Below, piece after piece: positions 25,914 through 32,955 of a stretch of 37,802 nt of DNA. The position numbers and the translations under genes are program-made. Numbering within the stretch: position 1 is the stretch's first letter; every line of letters begins with the position of its first letter. This DNA is from an uncultured Ruminococcus sp. (GTDB taxonomy: Bacteria > Bacillota > Clostridia > Oscillospirales > Acutalibacteraceae). The DNA is taken from assembly GCA_902767845.1 (NCBI GenBank), contig CACXIV010000014.1, positions 1 to 37,802 on the forward strand, given 5' to 3'. The notes under the pieces are model-generated. The model searched no databases and was not told the DNA's origin. It saw only the letters and a list, made by a program, of their open reading frames with translations.

Positions 25914-26255
25914 GTGATTACTATTGAAGATTTAAATAAGCTTGGGGCGAATACCGACGAAGGGATCTCGCGCTGCATGGGCAGCGAGCAGTTTTACATT
26001 AAGCTGGTCAATATGATCCCGGATGAAAAGGGCTTTGTCAATCTAAAGACTGCTGTGGCAGAGGGCGATCTGAACGCCGCTTTTGAGGCAGCCCACGCGC
26101 TCAAGGGCGTGCTCGGCAATCTTTCGCTTGACCGCATGTACAATAAATGCTCGGAGATCACCGAGCTTTTACGGGCGAGGACGAAGATGGACTACACTCC
26201 GCTGGTCTCAGAGCTCCTTTCAATGCGCGACGAGCTTGACGCTCTGCGTGATTAA
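25914..26255 (+). CDS. HPt phosphotransfer protein
   Basis: This is a small helical protein of 113 residues from the GTG at 25914. The in-frame ATG at 25905 directly abuts the TTTGGGGG site, so the GTG with proper spacing is preferred. AAHALKGVLGNLSL carries the phosphorylatable histidine (H61), matching the HPt AHxLKG motif. Together with the hybrid kinase (H602, D898) and the regulator (D63) it completes a four-step His-Asp-His-Asp chain in one operon. Confidence 0.9.
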   Translation: MITIEDLNKLGANTDEGISRCMGSEQFYIKLVNMIPDEKGFVNLKTAVAEGDLNAAFEAAHALKGVLGNLSLDRMYNKCSEITELLRARTKMDYTPLVSELLSMRDELDALRD

Positions 26256-26267
26256 ATTTCTAAATAA

Positions 26268-26301
26268 GAAAAAACCGTTGCTTTCGGGCAACGGCTTTTT
26301 T
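26268..26301. terminator. Bidirectional terminator between convergent genes
   Basis: CCGTTGC (26275-26281) pairs with GCAACGG (26288-26294) around TTTCGG. T-tracts flank both sides (TTTTTT after it on plus, AAAAAA before it), so it can serve the phosphorelay operon and the minus-strand gene. Confidence 0.92.
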
Positions 26302-26320
26302 GTTGAGCTTTTTATCGGTT

Positions 26321-27139
26321 TTACTGTATTTTTTTGCCGCATTTGGTGCAGAAAAACGCGTCGGGCAGGAGCGGAGCTCCGCATGCAGTGCAAAAGCGCG
26401 GAGCCTGAGTATTCTGCGGAGGAACTTGATTGGGTCTTGGCTGATTGTACTGCGGAGGAACTTGATTGGGCCTTGGCTGATTGTACTGCAGAGGCGCCTG
26501 GTTGGGTCTTTGCTGATTGTACTGCGGTGGCGCCTGGTTGGGCTGGGGCTGATTGTACTGCGGAGGCGCCTGGTTGGGTCTTGGCTGATTGTACTGCGGA
26601 GGCGCCTGGTTGGGCTGGGGCTGATTGTACTGCGGAGGCGCCTGGTTGGGTCTTTGCTGATTGTACTGCGGTGGCGCCTGGTTGGGTCTTGGCTGGTTAT
26701 ACTGCGGAGGCGCCTGATTTGGTTGCGGCTGATTAACGGTCGTCGGACTCGCCATGCCTGCGCTGATCTCCTGAGAGGTGACGTTGTTTTCATACTGCAA
26801 AAACAGGTTTACGTCGACCTTTGTGATAACGCCCTGAACATGCAGCAGTCCGTTTACGAATACGGTCAGATCTCTGGCGTGAGCCTTGTAGCGCGCGCCG
26901 TAAGCCTGAACGATAGTGTATCTCAGGTTTACCGCGGTGCCGCTTTGATACGGCATAAAGTGGATCGTCAGCTTACCGCCGTTCATGTTGTATTTAAAAG
27001 TAAAGTTGAGCGCGAAGCTGATGCTTTTACCGCTGTCAATTGTACAGTCTTTTCCGAATTTACCCTTTGCCGCCTGAATAAAAGCGTCCTGAACCGCTGT
27101 CAGCGGAGCTTCGTAGTAGTAAACCAAATCTCTTCTCAT
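26321..27139 (-). CDS. Zinc-ribbon protein with Pro/Gln/Asn-rich 12-residue repeats
   Basis: The protein has 272 residues in three parts. Residues 1-125 form a mixed alpha/beta domain of unknown family (YYYEAPLTAVQDAFIQAA, then SFALNFTFKYNMNGGKLTI). Residues 136-243 are nine copies of a 12-residue unit of the type NQPRPNQAPPQY. Residues 244-272 form a zinc ribbon with C250, C253, C264 and C267 (FCTACG and FCTKCG). No signal peptide or membrane segment is seen, so it should be cytoplasmic. GGAG lies before the ATG at 27139. I do not recognise a function. The N-terminal domain might be a START/SRPBCC-like fold, but this is a guess. Confidence 0.8.
   Translation of the reverse strand: MRRDLVYYYEAPLTAVQDAFIQAAKGKFGKDCTIDSGKSISFALNFTFKYNMNGGKLTIHFMPYQSGTAVNLRYTIVQAYGARYKAHARDLTVFVNGLLHVQGVITKVDVNLFLQYENNVTSQEISAGMASPTTVNQPQPNQAPPQYNQPRPNQAPPQYNQQRPNQAPPQYNQPQPNQAPPQYNQPRPNQAPPQYNQPQPNQAPPQYNQQRPNQAPLQYNQPRPNQVPPQYNQPRPNQVPPQNTQAPRFCTACGAPLLPDAFFCTKCGKKIQ
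26411..26734 (-). repeat. Nine tandem 36-bp coding repeats
   Basis: This is an in-frame array of nine 36-bp units encoding NQ(P/Q)(R/Q)PNQ(A/V)PPQY variants. Units alternate between a few near-identical versions, which suggests recent slippage or unequal crossing-over. The last units are the most diverged (VPPQN). Confidence 0.92.
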
Positions 27140-27295
27140 AGTTTTTCTCCGTTCTGTTTGTTTTTTCTATGTCAAGGCGAAACGCCGCTGAGCCCTTAAA
27201 ATGATCCGAACACCGGGCGTGGCGGTTCGGCGCGCTTTATTGAGCTTGCCGGGACCGCCGTCCGGTAAAATAATACAGTTTTATACAGATCTCCT

Positions 27296-27819
27296 TTATA
27301 TCACTTCGATCTGGCTGCTTCTCATGGTCTCAAGAGCTGCTTCGTGCTTTTCGGGAGTAACGCCTGCGCAGCATGCCGAGTCAACTGTAATGGGAGCTTC
27401 GGGGAACGCCGCTTTTAGCAGCAGAGCGTTGCTGACAACGCAGATATCGGTGCAAAGCCCAATGACCTCGAGCGTGAATTTTTCCTCGCCGCAGGTCTCG
27501 CTGATGAGCTTCGGCAGTTCGATTGAGCCAAAGGTCGGCTTTTCAACTGCGGTAAAGCCCTTTTTCTCAAGTGCGGCTGCTACTGCGCGATCCGGTTTCC
27601 AGCCGTCAGTACCTTTTATGCAGTGCGGAACGGGAAGACGCTTTCCCTCGGAGGTCTGTAAATAATCGTCACGGTGGGTGTCGAGGGTGGCAAAGATATC
27701 GCCGTCAAAGCTTTCTATTTTTTTACCACTGCCGGCACAATAGCGACGGCTTCCTTTGTTCCGAGCGCGCCGTCGACAAAATCCTTCTGCATATCGACAA
27801 CTATCAAAAAATGCTTCAT
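27296..27819 (-). pseudogene. Isochorismatase/nicotinamidase-family hydrolase, frameshifted
   Basis: Translation from the ATG at 27819 (GGGAG upstream) gives MKHFLIVVDMQKDFVDGALG with the catalytic Asp. It stops after VVKK at a run of seven A (27718-27724). With one more A the frame continues ESFDGDIFATLDTHRDDY, then HCIKGTDGWKP and the cysteine motif GLCTDICVVSNALLLK, ending ...SSQIEVI at 27296. Total length would be about 174 residues, normal for the family. It is either a recent pseudogene, a base-call or assembly error, or a slippage site. The intact enzyme would hydrolyse nicotinamide or a similar amide. Confidence 0.85.
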
Positions 27820-27927
27820 AATTTTCTCCCTGATCGTTTTAGATCATAACATTTTTAATGCCGACAAGTTCCGAGCGGCTTGCTTATCGCTGCTTGTAAA
27901 GCTTCGTTTTAAACCGTTTAGAGCCAT

Positions 27928-28000
27928 CGTATATTTCGTATATATGATTATATCAAATATACGGAGGTATGGCAATAAAAAAATAAAATATTGCCCTTTT
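27928..28000. promoter_or_regulatory. Inverted repeat and hairpin in the 27820-28056 gap
   Basis: CGTATATTT (27928-27936) and AAATATACG (27955-27963) form a 9-bp inverted repeat with an 18-base AT-rich centre containing TATAAT on the minus strand. This could be the operator and promoter of the minus-strand hydrolase gene. Next to it GGCAATA (27971-27977) and TATTGCC (27989-27995) form a hairpin followed by CTTTTT, terminator-like on the plus strand. No gene reads into it from the left, so its role is unclear. Confidence 0.35.
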
Positions 28001-28056
28001 TATCTGACCGCGTTGAACGGTCGCCGGCAGTCCGGGCAAAAAAACGATCAAAGCAC

Positions 28057-28085
28057 TTGACAAATACCAATAAATGGGATATAAT
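28057..28085 (+). promoter_or_regulatory. Consensus promoter of the gamma-glutamyl/thiol operon
   Basis: TTGACA (28057-28062), exactly 17 bases, and TATAAT (28080-28085): both boxes are perfect. The start point should be near 28092, giving a leader of about 190 bases before the first structural gene. Confidence 0.85.
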
Positions 28086-28130
28086 TAACCTACTATATAG
28101 ATAGGAATAGTATATTTGAGGTTGATCGTT

Positions 28131-28271
28131 ATGAAAAAAATCGTCAGTTCCAAGATAATGACGGGCGGCATCTGTATGCTGCCTTGTTTTGCGTGTTTAA
28201 AAAAGCCTCGGTCAATTGACGAACGATATACGTTTATTGTGAGGCGCGGGAACGCCTCTTTTTCTATATAG
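28131..28271 (+). CDS. Cysteine-rich leader peptide (candidate attenuator ORF)
   Basis: A 46-codon ORF starts at an ATG nine bases after GAGG. It contains three cysteine codons within eight residues (CMLPCFAC, residues 15-22), at 28173, 28185 and 28194. These lie just before a pair of mutually exclusive hairpins. The ORF runs through the terminator and stops at 28269-28271, where the TAG overlaps the Shine-Dalgarno of the next gene. Because the operon makes gamma-glutamyl-cysteine-type products, stalling at Cys codons is a natural control signal. It could also be a small protein of unknown role. Confidence 0.6.
   Translation: MKKIVSSKIMTGGICMLPCFACLKKPRSIDERYTFIVRRGNASFSI
28205..28263 (+). 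terminator. Attenuator: terminator with competing antiterminator
   Basis: Terminator: GAGGCG (28241-28246) pairs with CGCCTC (28253-28258), followed by TTTTT. Antiterminator: GCCTC (28205-28209) can pair with GAGGC (28241-28245), and CAAT (28213-28216) with ATTG (28236-28239), using up the left arm of the terminator. An upstream hairpin GGCGGCAT/ATGCTGCC (28165-28184) includes the first Cys codon. The pairings are seen in the sequence; the regulatory outcome is inferred. Confidence 0.6.
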
Positions 28272-28281
28272 GAGTTTATTT

Positions 28282-29055
28282 ATGTGCGAAATATACGGCT
28301 TCTCGGGCAACCGAAAAATGAAACTGAATAAAGATCTGCGCGAGTTTTACTCCCATTCCGCCGACCATCCGAACGGCTGGGGACTTGCGCTGCTTGACGA
28401 AGAAAAAACCGAAATATTCAAGGAGGTTTGCCGAGCCGACAGAAGCGGATTCCTGAAAGAAAAGCTCGGCGCTCCGATCAAATCAAAAACCGCGCTGGCG
28501 CATATCCGTTTGGCGACGATCGGAAATGTCGAGCAGGACAACTGCCATCCCTTTACGGCGGCGGACAACAGCGGTAGGACGTGGACGCTTATCCACAACG
28601 GCACGGTGTTTGAGTGCGACAGGCTGAACAAATATATTTTTCTGCAAAAGGGAGAGACAGACAGCGAACGTATCCTGCTCTACATCATTGACCGAATGAA
28701 CGAGGCGATAAGGCTGTTCAGGCGCTTCCCGACCGAGGCGGAGCGCTTTGAGATTTTGGATGAGATCATCCGCGGCAGTTCTCCGAAGAACAAGCTGAAT
28801 TTATTGATCTACGACGGCGCTGTCCTTTACGCTCACACGAATTTTCGGGATTCGCTCTACTTTCGCAGGAACAAAAGCGGTCTGACCTTTTCTACCCGGC
28901 CACTTGCGGAGGGGGGTTGGAACAGCGTTCCGTTTACTACCCTTCTCGGCTGCAAAAACGGCGAGCTTTTGTACACGGGAACAAATCACGGCAACGAATA
29001 TTTCTTTGACCCGTCCGCGTATAAGCCGCTGTACATGGCTTACTCGGGTCTGTAA
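28282..29055 (+). CDS. Class II (Ntn) glutamine amidotransferase-like protein
   Basis: This 257-residue enzyme begins MCEIYGFSG, so Cys2 becomes the N-terminal nucleophile after Met removal. NGWGLAL, AHIRLATIGN and HNGTV are the standard class II amidotransferase motifs. The closest types by length and motifs are YafJ/EgtC-like proteins, which act on gamma-glutamyl amides. GGAG precedes the ATG. It is first in an operon with two glutamate-cysteine ligase-like genes, so a role in making or trimming a gamma-glutamyl compound is likely. No synthase domain is fused to it. Confidence 0.85.
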   Translation: MCEIYGFSGNRKMKLNKDLREFYSHSADHPNGWGLALLDEEKTEIFKEVCRADRSGFLKEKLGAPIKSKTALAHIRLATIGNVEQDNCHPFTAADNSGRTWTLIHNGTVFECDRLNKYIFLQKGETDSERILLYIIDRMNEAIRLFRRFPTEAERFEILDEIIRGSSPKNKLNLLIYDGAVLYAHTNFRDSLYFRRNKSGLTFSTRPLAEGGWNSVPFTTLLGCKNGELLYTGTNHGNEYFFDPSAYKPLYMAYSGL

Positions 29056-29066
29056 GGAGAATCATT

Positions 29067-30410
29067 ATGAACTCACGGGAAATCATTTTTGAACGCTTTA
29101 TCGCGCCGCTGAAAAAGAAACGGTGCAACTATATCGGAATTGAGATCGAAATGCCGCTCGTCAACCTGAACGGAAAAACCGACAAAGCGGTCTGTACCGA
29201 CGCGTTCGCTCGGGCGACGGAGCGTTTTGGCTTTATGCCCCGAAAATTTGATGACGACGGCGTTTGCCACGAAGCGATATGCGACGATACGGGCGACGTT
29301 TTCTCGTTCGACTGCTCGTATAACAACTTTGAGATCTCACTCGGGCGCGTGCGCACGCTTCACGAGGCTCAGGCGCGGTTCAGAGATTATGTCGGCTTCA
29401 TAAATAATATTCTTTCAAAGAATAATCATACGCTTACGGGCTTGGGAGTCAATCCCAATTACAAAATCAACGATTACAACTTTGTCCCTTCTCCTCGTTA
29501 CCGCATGCTGGAAGGATATCTTAAAAAGTGCAGGATCTGGAACGGTCCGTTCCACCCGTTTTTCGGTTTCGGCACGTTTTCGAGCGCGTCTCAGGTACAG
29601 CTTGACGTGACCGAGGATGACCTCTGCGAGACCATCGAGGCGTTCTCGCTCGTCGAACCGCTTAAGGCTGTGCTGTTCGCCAACTCCTATTTGCCCGAAA
29701 AGCCCGAACTGCTCTGCGCGAGGGATTATTTTTGGGAGCGCAGTCCGCACGGTATCAATCCGAAAAACGTCGGATTCTTTGAGCCCTTGCCGAAAACGGT
29801 AGGGGAGGTCACGGATTATCTGAGCAAGGCGAGTATCTTTTGCACGGAGCGCGACGGAAAATATCTGTTCTTCTATCCGATACCGTTTGACGAATATCTC
29901 GGGCTCGATACAGTCGGGGGAGAATACTACGACGGCGAATATCACGCCTGTTCCTTCGCGCCTGAGGCGGAGGATATCGCGTATCTCAGGACGTACAAGC
30001 AAATCGACCTCACTTCACGCGGAACGCTGGAATTTCGCTCCGCCTGTACCCAGCCTCTCGGAGAGGCTATGACGGTGGCGGCGTTCCATCTCGGCCTGAA
30101 GGGTCAGACAAAAGAACTGATCGCTCTGCTGAAAAACTCCTTTTTGTATCGGGAAAACGGATCCCCTGCTCAGATTCGTCAAAAAATGAACCGCGCGGAT
30201 CGGCTTTCCACAGTCGATGAGGAAAAATTAAAAGCGCTGCTGACCGACGTTTTGAGCCTGTGCAGGGACGGACTCAGGGAGCGCGGCTATTCCGAGGAGA
30301 TATATTTATCTCCGCTGTTTGAAAGGGCAAAGACCCTGAGCTCCCCATCGAGGCGGCTGCTGCGGCAAAACGATATCAAAAAGATCGTCAGAGAATACGC
30401 GTGTCTGTAG
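29067..30410 (+). CDS. Glutamate-cysteine ligase, GCS2 family (GshA/EgtA-like)
   Basis: This protein of 447 residues has the carboxylate-amine ligase pattern: YIGIEIEMPLVN near residue 24, FDCSYNNFEISLG, and SRGTLEFRSACTQPLGE near 330, which match plant-type GCS2 and EgtA enzymes. The expected reaction is ATP-dependent joining of the gamma-carboxyl of glutamate to the amine of cysteine or a related amine. AAGGAG lies before the ATG at 29067, 11 bp after the amidotransferase gene. The family is fairly sure, the exact amine acceptor is not. Confidence 0.78.
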   Translation: MNSREIIFERFIAPLKKKRCNYIGIEIEMPLVNLNGKTDKAVCTDAFARATERFGFMPRKFDDDGVCHEAICDDTGDVFSFDCSYNNFEISLGRVRTLHEAQARFRDYVGFINNILSKNNHTLTGLGVNPNYKINDYNFVPSPRYRMLEGYLKKCRIWNGPFHPFFGFGTFSSASQVQLDVTEDDLCETIEAFSLVEPLKAVLFANSYLPEKPELLCARDYFWERSPHGINPKNVGFFEPLPKTVGEVTDYLSKASIFCTERDGKYLFFYPIPFDEYLGLDTVGGEYYDGEYHACSFAPEAEDIAYLRTYKQIDLTSRGTLEFRSACTQPLGEAMTVAAFHLGLKGQTKELIALLKNSFLYRENGSPAQIRQKMNRADRLSTVDEEKLKALLTDVLSLCRDGLRERGYSEEIYLSPLFERAKTLSSPSRRLLRQNDIKKIVREYACL

Positions 30411-30415
30411 GTGAA

Positions 30416-31633
30416 ATGATGTCAATAATATTAAATTTAAAAAATGTGCGGCTTTTGGGCGGCACCTTCGGGCTGGAGCGCGAGACCCTGCGAGTGACTG
30501 CCGAGGGAGGTATGGCACATACGCCGCACCCGTTCCCGAACGATCCGCAGATCGTCAAGGATTTCTGCGAGAATCAGGCGGAGATCAACACAGGCGTTCA
30601 CGATTCCGCTCAGGGGGCGATCGACGAGCTTTCGGAGCTTTCTAAGCGCCTGATCAAAGAAATAAAAAAACGCGGAGAAAGGCTTTGGCTGTACTCAAAT
30701 CCGCCGGCTGTTAAGAACGCGGACGATATTCCCGTCGCCGTTTACGAGGGCGATCAGCAGGGCAAGCACAGCTACCGTCTGTATCTTGCCGAAAAATACG
30801 GAAAATATAAAATGACGCTGTCGGGGATCCATGTGAACTACTCGCTGTCGGAGGAAATGCTGAGATACGGCTTTCCGTACTCCTCGCGCGGAGATTTTGG
30901 CAGATTCAAAAACCAAACTTATCTGCGGCTGGCGCAGGGCTTGACGGAATACGGCTGGCTTGTCAACCTTTTGCTGTCCGCTTCGCCCGTATGCGACGGC
31001 TCATATTTCAGCCCGGAGAGGATCGGAGAAACGGTACTTACAAAATACGCTTCCGTTCGCTGCGGAAAAGAGGGCTACTGGAACACCTTTACGCCGATCT
31101 TGTTTTATGACGACATTTTAGTCTACGCCGGCAGTATACAGAGATACCTCAACAGCGGCACGCTCGCGGGAGTAGGCGAACTGTATTATCCCGTTCGCCT
31201 AAAGCCGAAGGGAGCAAACCGCCTTAACAATCTTGTGCAGAACGGAGTAAATCATATCGAGCTGCGCAATATCGACCTCAATCCGTTTTCTCCCTCGGGT
31301 CTGGACGTCCGTGATTTGCGTTTTTTGGAGCTGCTGATTCTCTGGCTTTTCGCGAATTACAGGGACAGGCTTTCCATAAACGACCAGATCCGCGCGGTTG
31401 AAAATCTAAAAAACGCCGCGCTGTTCGACATCGACAGCACGTTGATAAACGGAGAAGAAACGCTCAGAGAAGCAGGTCTGCGCGTCCTCAATGAGATGAA
31501 GGCGTTTTACGGCGAGACGGAAATATTGAATTATCAGATCGGCAAGCTGACCGACCCCGGCGCGCGCTACGCGGAAAGGGCTGCGGCTGAGTACGAGAGC
31601 ATAAAGAAAAGCGTAACGGCGGTCGATAATTAA
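30416..31633 (+). CDS. Glutamate-cysteine ligase, proteobacterial GshA type
   Basis: The protein has 405 residues. GGTFGLERETLRVT and MAHTPHP at the N-terminus, DFCENQAEINTGVH and LLSASPVCDGSYF match the GshA/GshF-type gamma-glutamylcysteine synthetase family. At about 405 residues it is shorter than E. coli GshA (about 518), lacking part of the C-terminus, and there is no ATP-grasp glutathione synthetase domain as in GshF. The start is not sharp: GTG 30401 is in frame, but ATG 30416 or 30419 after AGGTG is better placed. It is the third gene of the leader-controlled operon. No clear terminator follows. Confidence 0.82.
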   Translation: MMSIILNLKNVRLLGGTFGLERETLRVTAEGGMAHTPHPFPNDPQIVKDFCENQAEINTGVHDSAQGAIDELSELSKRLIKEIKKRGERLWLYSNPPAVKNADDIPVAVYEGDQQGKHSYRLYLAEKYGKYKMTLSGIHVNYSLSEEMLRYGFPYSSRGDFGRFKNQTYLRLAQGLTEYGWLVNLLLSASPVCDGSYFSPERIGETVLTKYASVRCGKEGYWNTFTPILFYDDILVYAGSIQRYLNSGTLAGVGELYYPVRLKPKGANRLNNLVQNGVNHIELRNIDLNPFSPSGLDVRDLRFLELLILWLFANYRDRLSINDQIRAVENLKNAALFDIDSTLINGEETLREAGLRVLNEMKAFYGETEILNYQIGKLTDPGARYAERAAAEYESIKKSVTAVDN

Positions 31634-31697
31634 GGCTTTTATTAAGCTAAAATTTTTTGTTATTGTCGCTTTTGCGCCGAGTTTAAAAAATTTTGTA

Positions 31698-31726
31698 TTG
31701 ACAACCGATAAAAAAGGCTATATAAT
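31698..31726 (+). promoter_or_regulatory. Consensus promoter of the DAHP synthase/prephenate dehydratase operon
   Basis: TTGACA (31698-31703), 17 bases and TATAAT (31721-31726), both perfect. The transcript should start near 31733, about 215 bases before aroF. Confidence 0.88.
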
Positions 31727-31740
31727 GACATAAAAGCTTT

Positions 31741-31927
31741 AACACATTTTTCAGGGGAGCAGTTATGGATACATCGCTTAACCTTAGAAACAACTTCAGC
31801 TTTACATTTAGCTTTACCGTCTTTACAAGCGGTAGGGTTAATTTGCTATGCTGAAAATGTGTTAGTTATCAAAGTAAACACATAGGGTGTGGCACTTTAA
31901 CCGAGTGTCACACCCTATTTATTTTTT
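31741..31927 (+). terminator. Attenuator region with strong terminator before aroF
   Basis: Terminator: GGGTGTGGCACT (31885-31896) pairs with AGTGTCACACCC (31904-31915) with one G-U, then TATTTATTTTTT. Competing pairings upstream: AACACATTTTTCAG (31741-31754) can pair with CTGAAAATGTGTT (31851-31863), and ATGTGTT (31857-31863) can instead pair with AACACAT (31877-31883), which touches the terminator base. The leader ORF lies inside the first long-range stem. Which fold is the antiterminator is not clear from reading alone. Confidence 0.8.
31765..31854 (+). CDS. Phenylalanine-rich leader peptide (pheL-like)
   Basis: This 29-codon ORF with AGGGGAG six bases before its ATG encodes NNFSFTFSFTVFTS at residues 9-22, five Phe in ten residues (11-20). 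It lies between a consensus promoter and a strong terminator ahead of two genes for phenylalanine synthesis. This is the classical arrangement of a Phe-responsive ribosome-mediated attenuator. No Tyr or Trp codons are present, so Phe is the likely signal. Confidence 0.85.
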   Translation: MDTSLNLRNNFSFTFSFTVFTSGRVNLLC

Positions 31928-31947
31928 ATTCAAAAGGAGTAATTATC

Positions 31948-32955
31948 ATGATCATCGTTTTAAAACCGTCAACACCGCCGGAGCAGATCAGGCGTTTCAC
32001 CGATAAGCTTTGCAGCGATTACGAGGTAAAGGTAAACCGCTGGGACGGCGTACACTCAACCGTCCTGGGCTTGATCGGAGACACGCACACGGTCGATATC
32101 GAGTATATCGACGCGCAGGACATCGTCGAGAGCGTCAAGCGCGTTCAGGAGCCCTACAAAAAGGCAAACCGCAAATTCCATCCCGAAAACACCGTTATCA
32201 AAATCAGCGACGGGGTGAGTATCGGCGACGGAAGCCTGCACATCATGGCGGGTCCCTGCTCGGTCGAGAGCGAGGAGCAGATAGTTGAAATAGCTAAAAG
32301 CATAAAGGAATCCGGCGCTACCCTGCTTCGCGGCGGCGCGTTCAAGCCGAGGACTTCTCCGTACTCCTTCCAGGGGCTCAAGTCCGAGGGACTTGATCTT
32401 TTGAAGATAGCACGCAAGGAAACGGGGCTTCCCATCGTCACCGAGATCATGCGCACGGAGCATATAGATATGTTCGAGAATGTCGATATCATTCAGGTGG
32501 GAGCCAGAAACATGCAGAATTTCGATCTGCTCAAGGAGCTTGGCAAGACAAAAAAGCCCGTGCTTTTGAAGCGCGGACTCTCCGCGACGATCGAGGAATG
32601 GCTGATGAGCGCCGAGTATATCATGGCAGGCGGCAACGATAACGTGATCCTCTGCGAACGCGGGATCCGCACCTTTGAGACCTATACCAGAAACACCCTT
32701 GATGTCTCGGCGATCCCGATAATAAAAGAATTGTCCCACCTTCCCGTCGTGGTCGATCCCAGCCATGCCTCGGGAAAAAGCCGGCTTGTTGAGCCTTTGG
32801 CAATGGCGGCTGTCGCTGCAGGAGCGGACGGACTGATGATAGAGGTTCACAACGATCCGCCTCACGCGCTGTCGGACGGTGCCCAGTCGCTCACGCCAGG
32901 GCAGTTCAAAAAAACAGCCGAAAAAATACTCGCGCTTAAGGAGGCGTTAAAATGA
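31948..32955 (+). CDS. aroF: 3-deoxy-7-phosphoheptulonate (DAHP) synthase, type I beta
   Basis: This enzyme of 335 residues condenses phosphoenolpyruvate and erythrose 4-phosphate, the first step of the shikimate pathway. Residues 1-80 form the ferredoxin-like N-terminal regulatory domain of the I beta class (MIIVLKPSTPPEQIRRF). The barrel carries AGPCSVES, RGGAFKPRTSPYSFQG, LLKRG and VVDPSHASG, all active-site blocks. The gene follows a Phe leader and terminator, and its stop overlaps pheA (ATGA), so supply of phenylalanine precursors seems to be the purpose. AGGAG precedes the ATG. Confidence 0.96.
   Translation: MIIVLKPSTPPEQIRRFTDKLCSDYEVKVNRWDGVHSTVLGLIGDTHTVDIEYIDAQDIVESVKRVQEPYKKANRKFHPENTVIKISDGVSIGDGSLHIMAGPCSVESEEQIVEIAKSIKESGATLLRGGAFKPRTSPYSFQGLKSEGLDLLKIARKETGLPIVTEIMRTEHIDMFENVDIIQVGARNMQNFDLLKELGKTKKPVLLKRGLSATIEEWLMSAEYIMAGGNDNVILCERGIRTFETYTRNTLDVSAIPIIKELSHLPVVVDPSHASGKSRLVEPLAMAAVAAGADGLMIEVHNDPPHALSDGAQSLTPGQFKKTAEKILALKEALK

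Noticed and set aside
26411-26734. Period-36 repeat array as a CRISPR
   Set aside because: The units are contiguous without spacers, are in frame within a gene and encode a regular 12-residue repeat; no cas genes are near.
26300-27199. Long plus-strand frames across the repeat gene
   Set aside because: They arise from the repetitive composition of the minus-strand gene, which has a ribosome binding site, a zinc ribbon and a terminator in the correct direction.
31634-31660. Terminator after the second glutamate-cysteine ligase gene
   Set aside because: The GGCTT/AAGC stem is only about four pairs and its T-run follows after several A; too weak to call.
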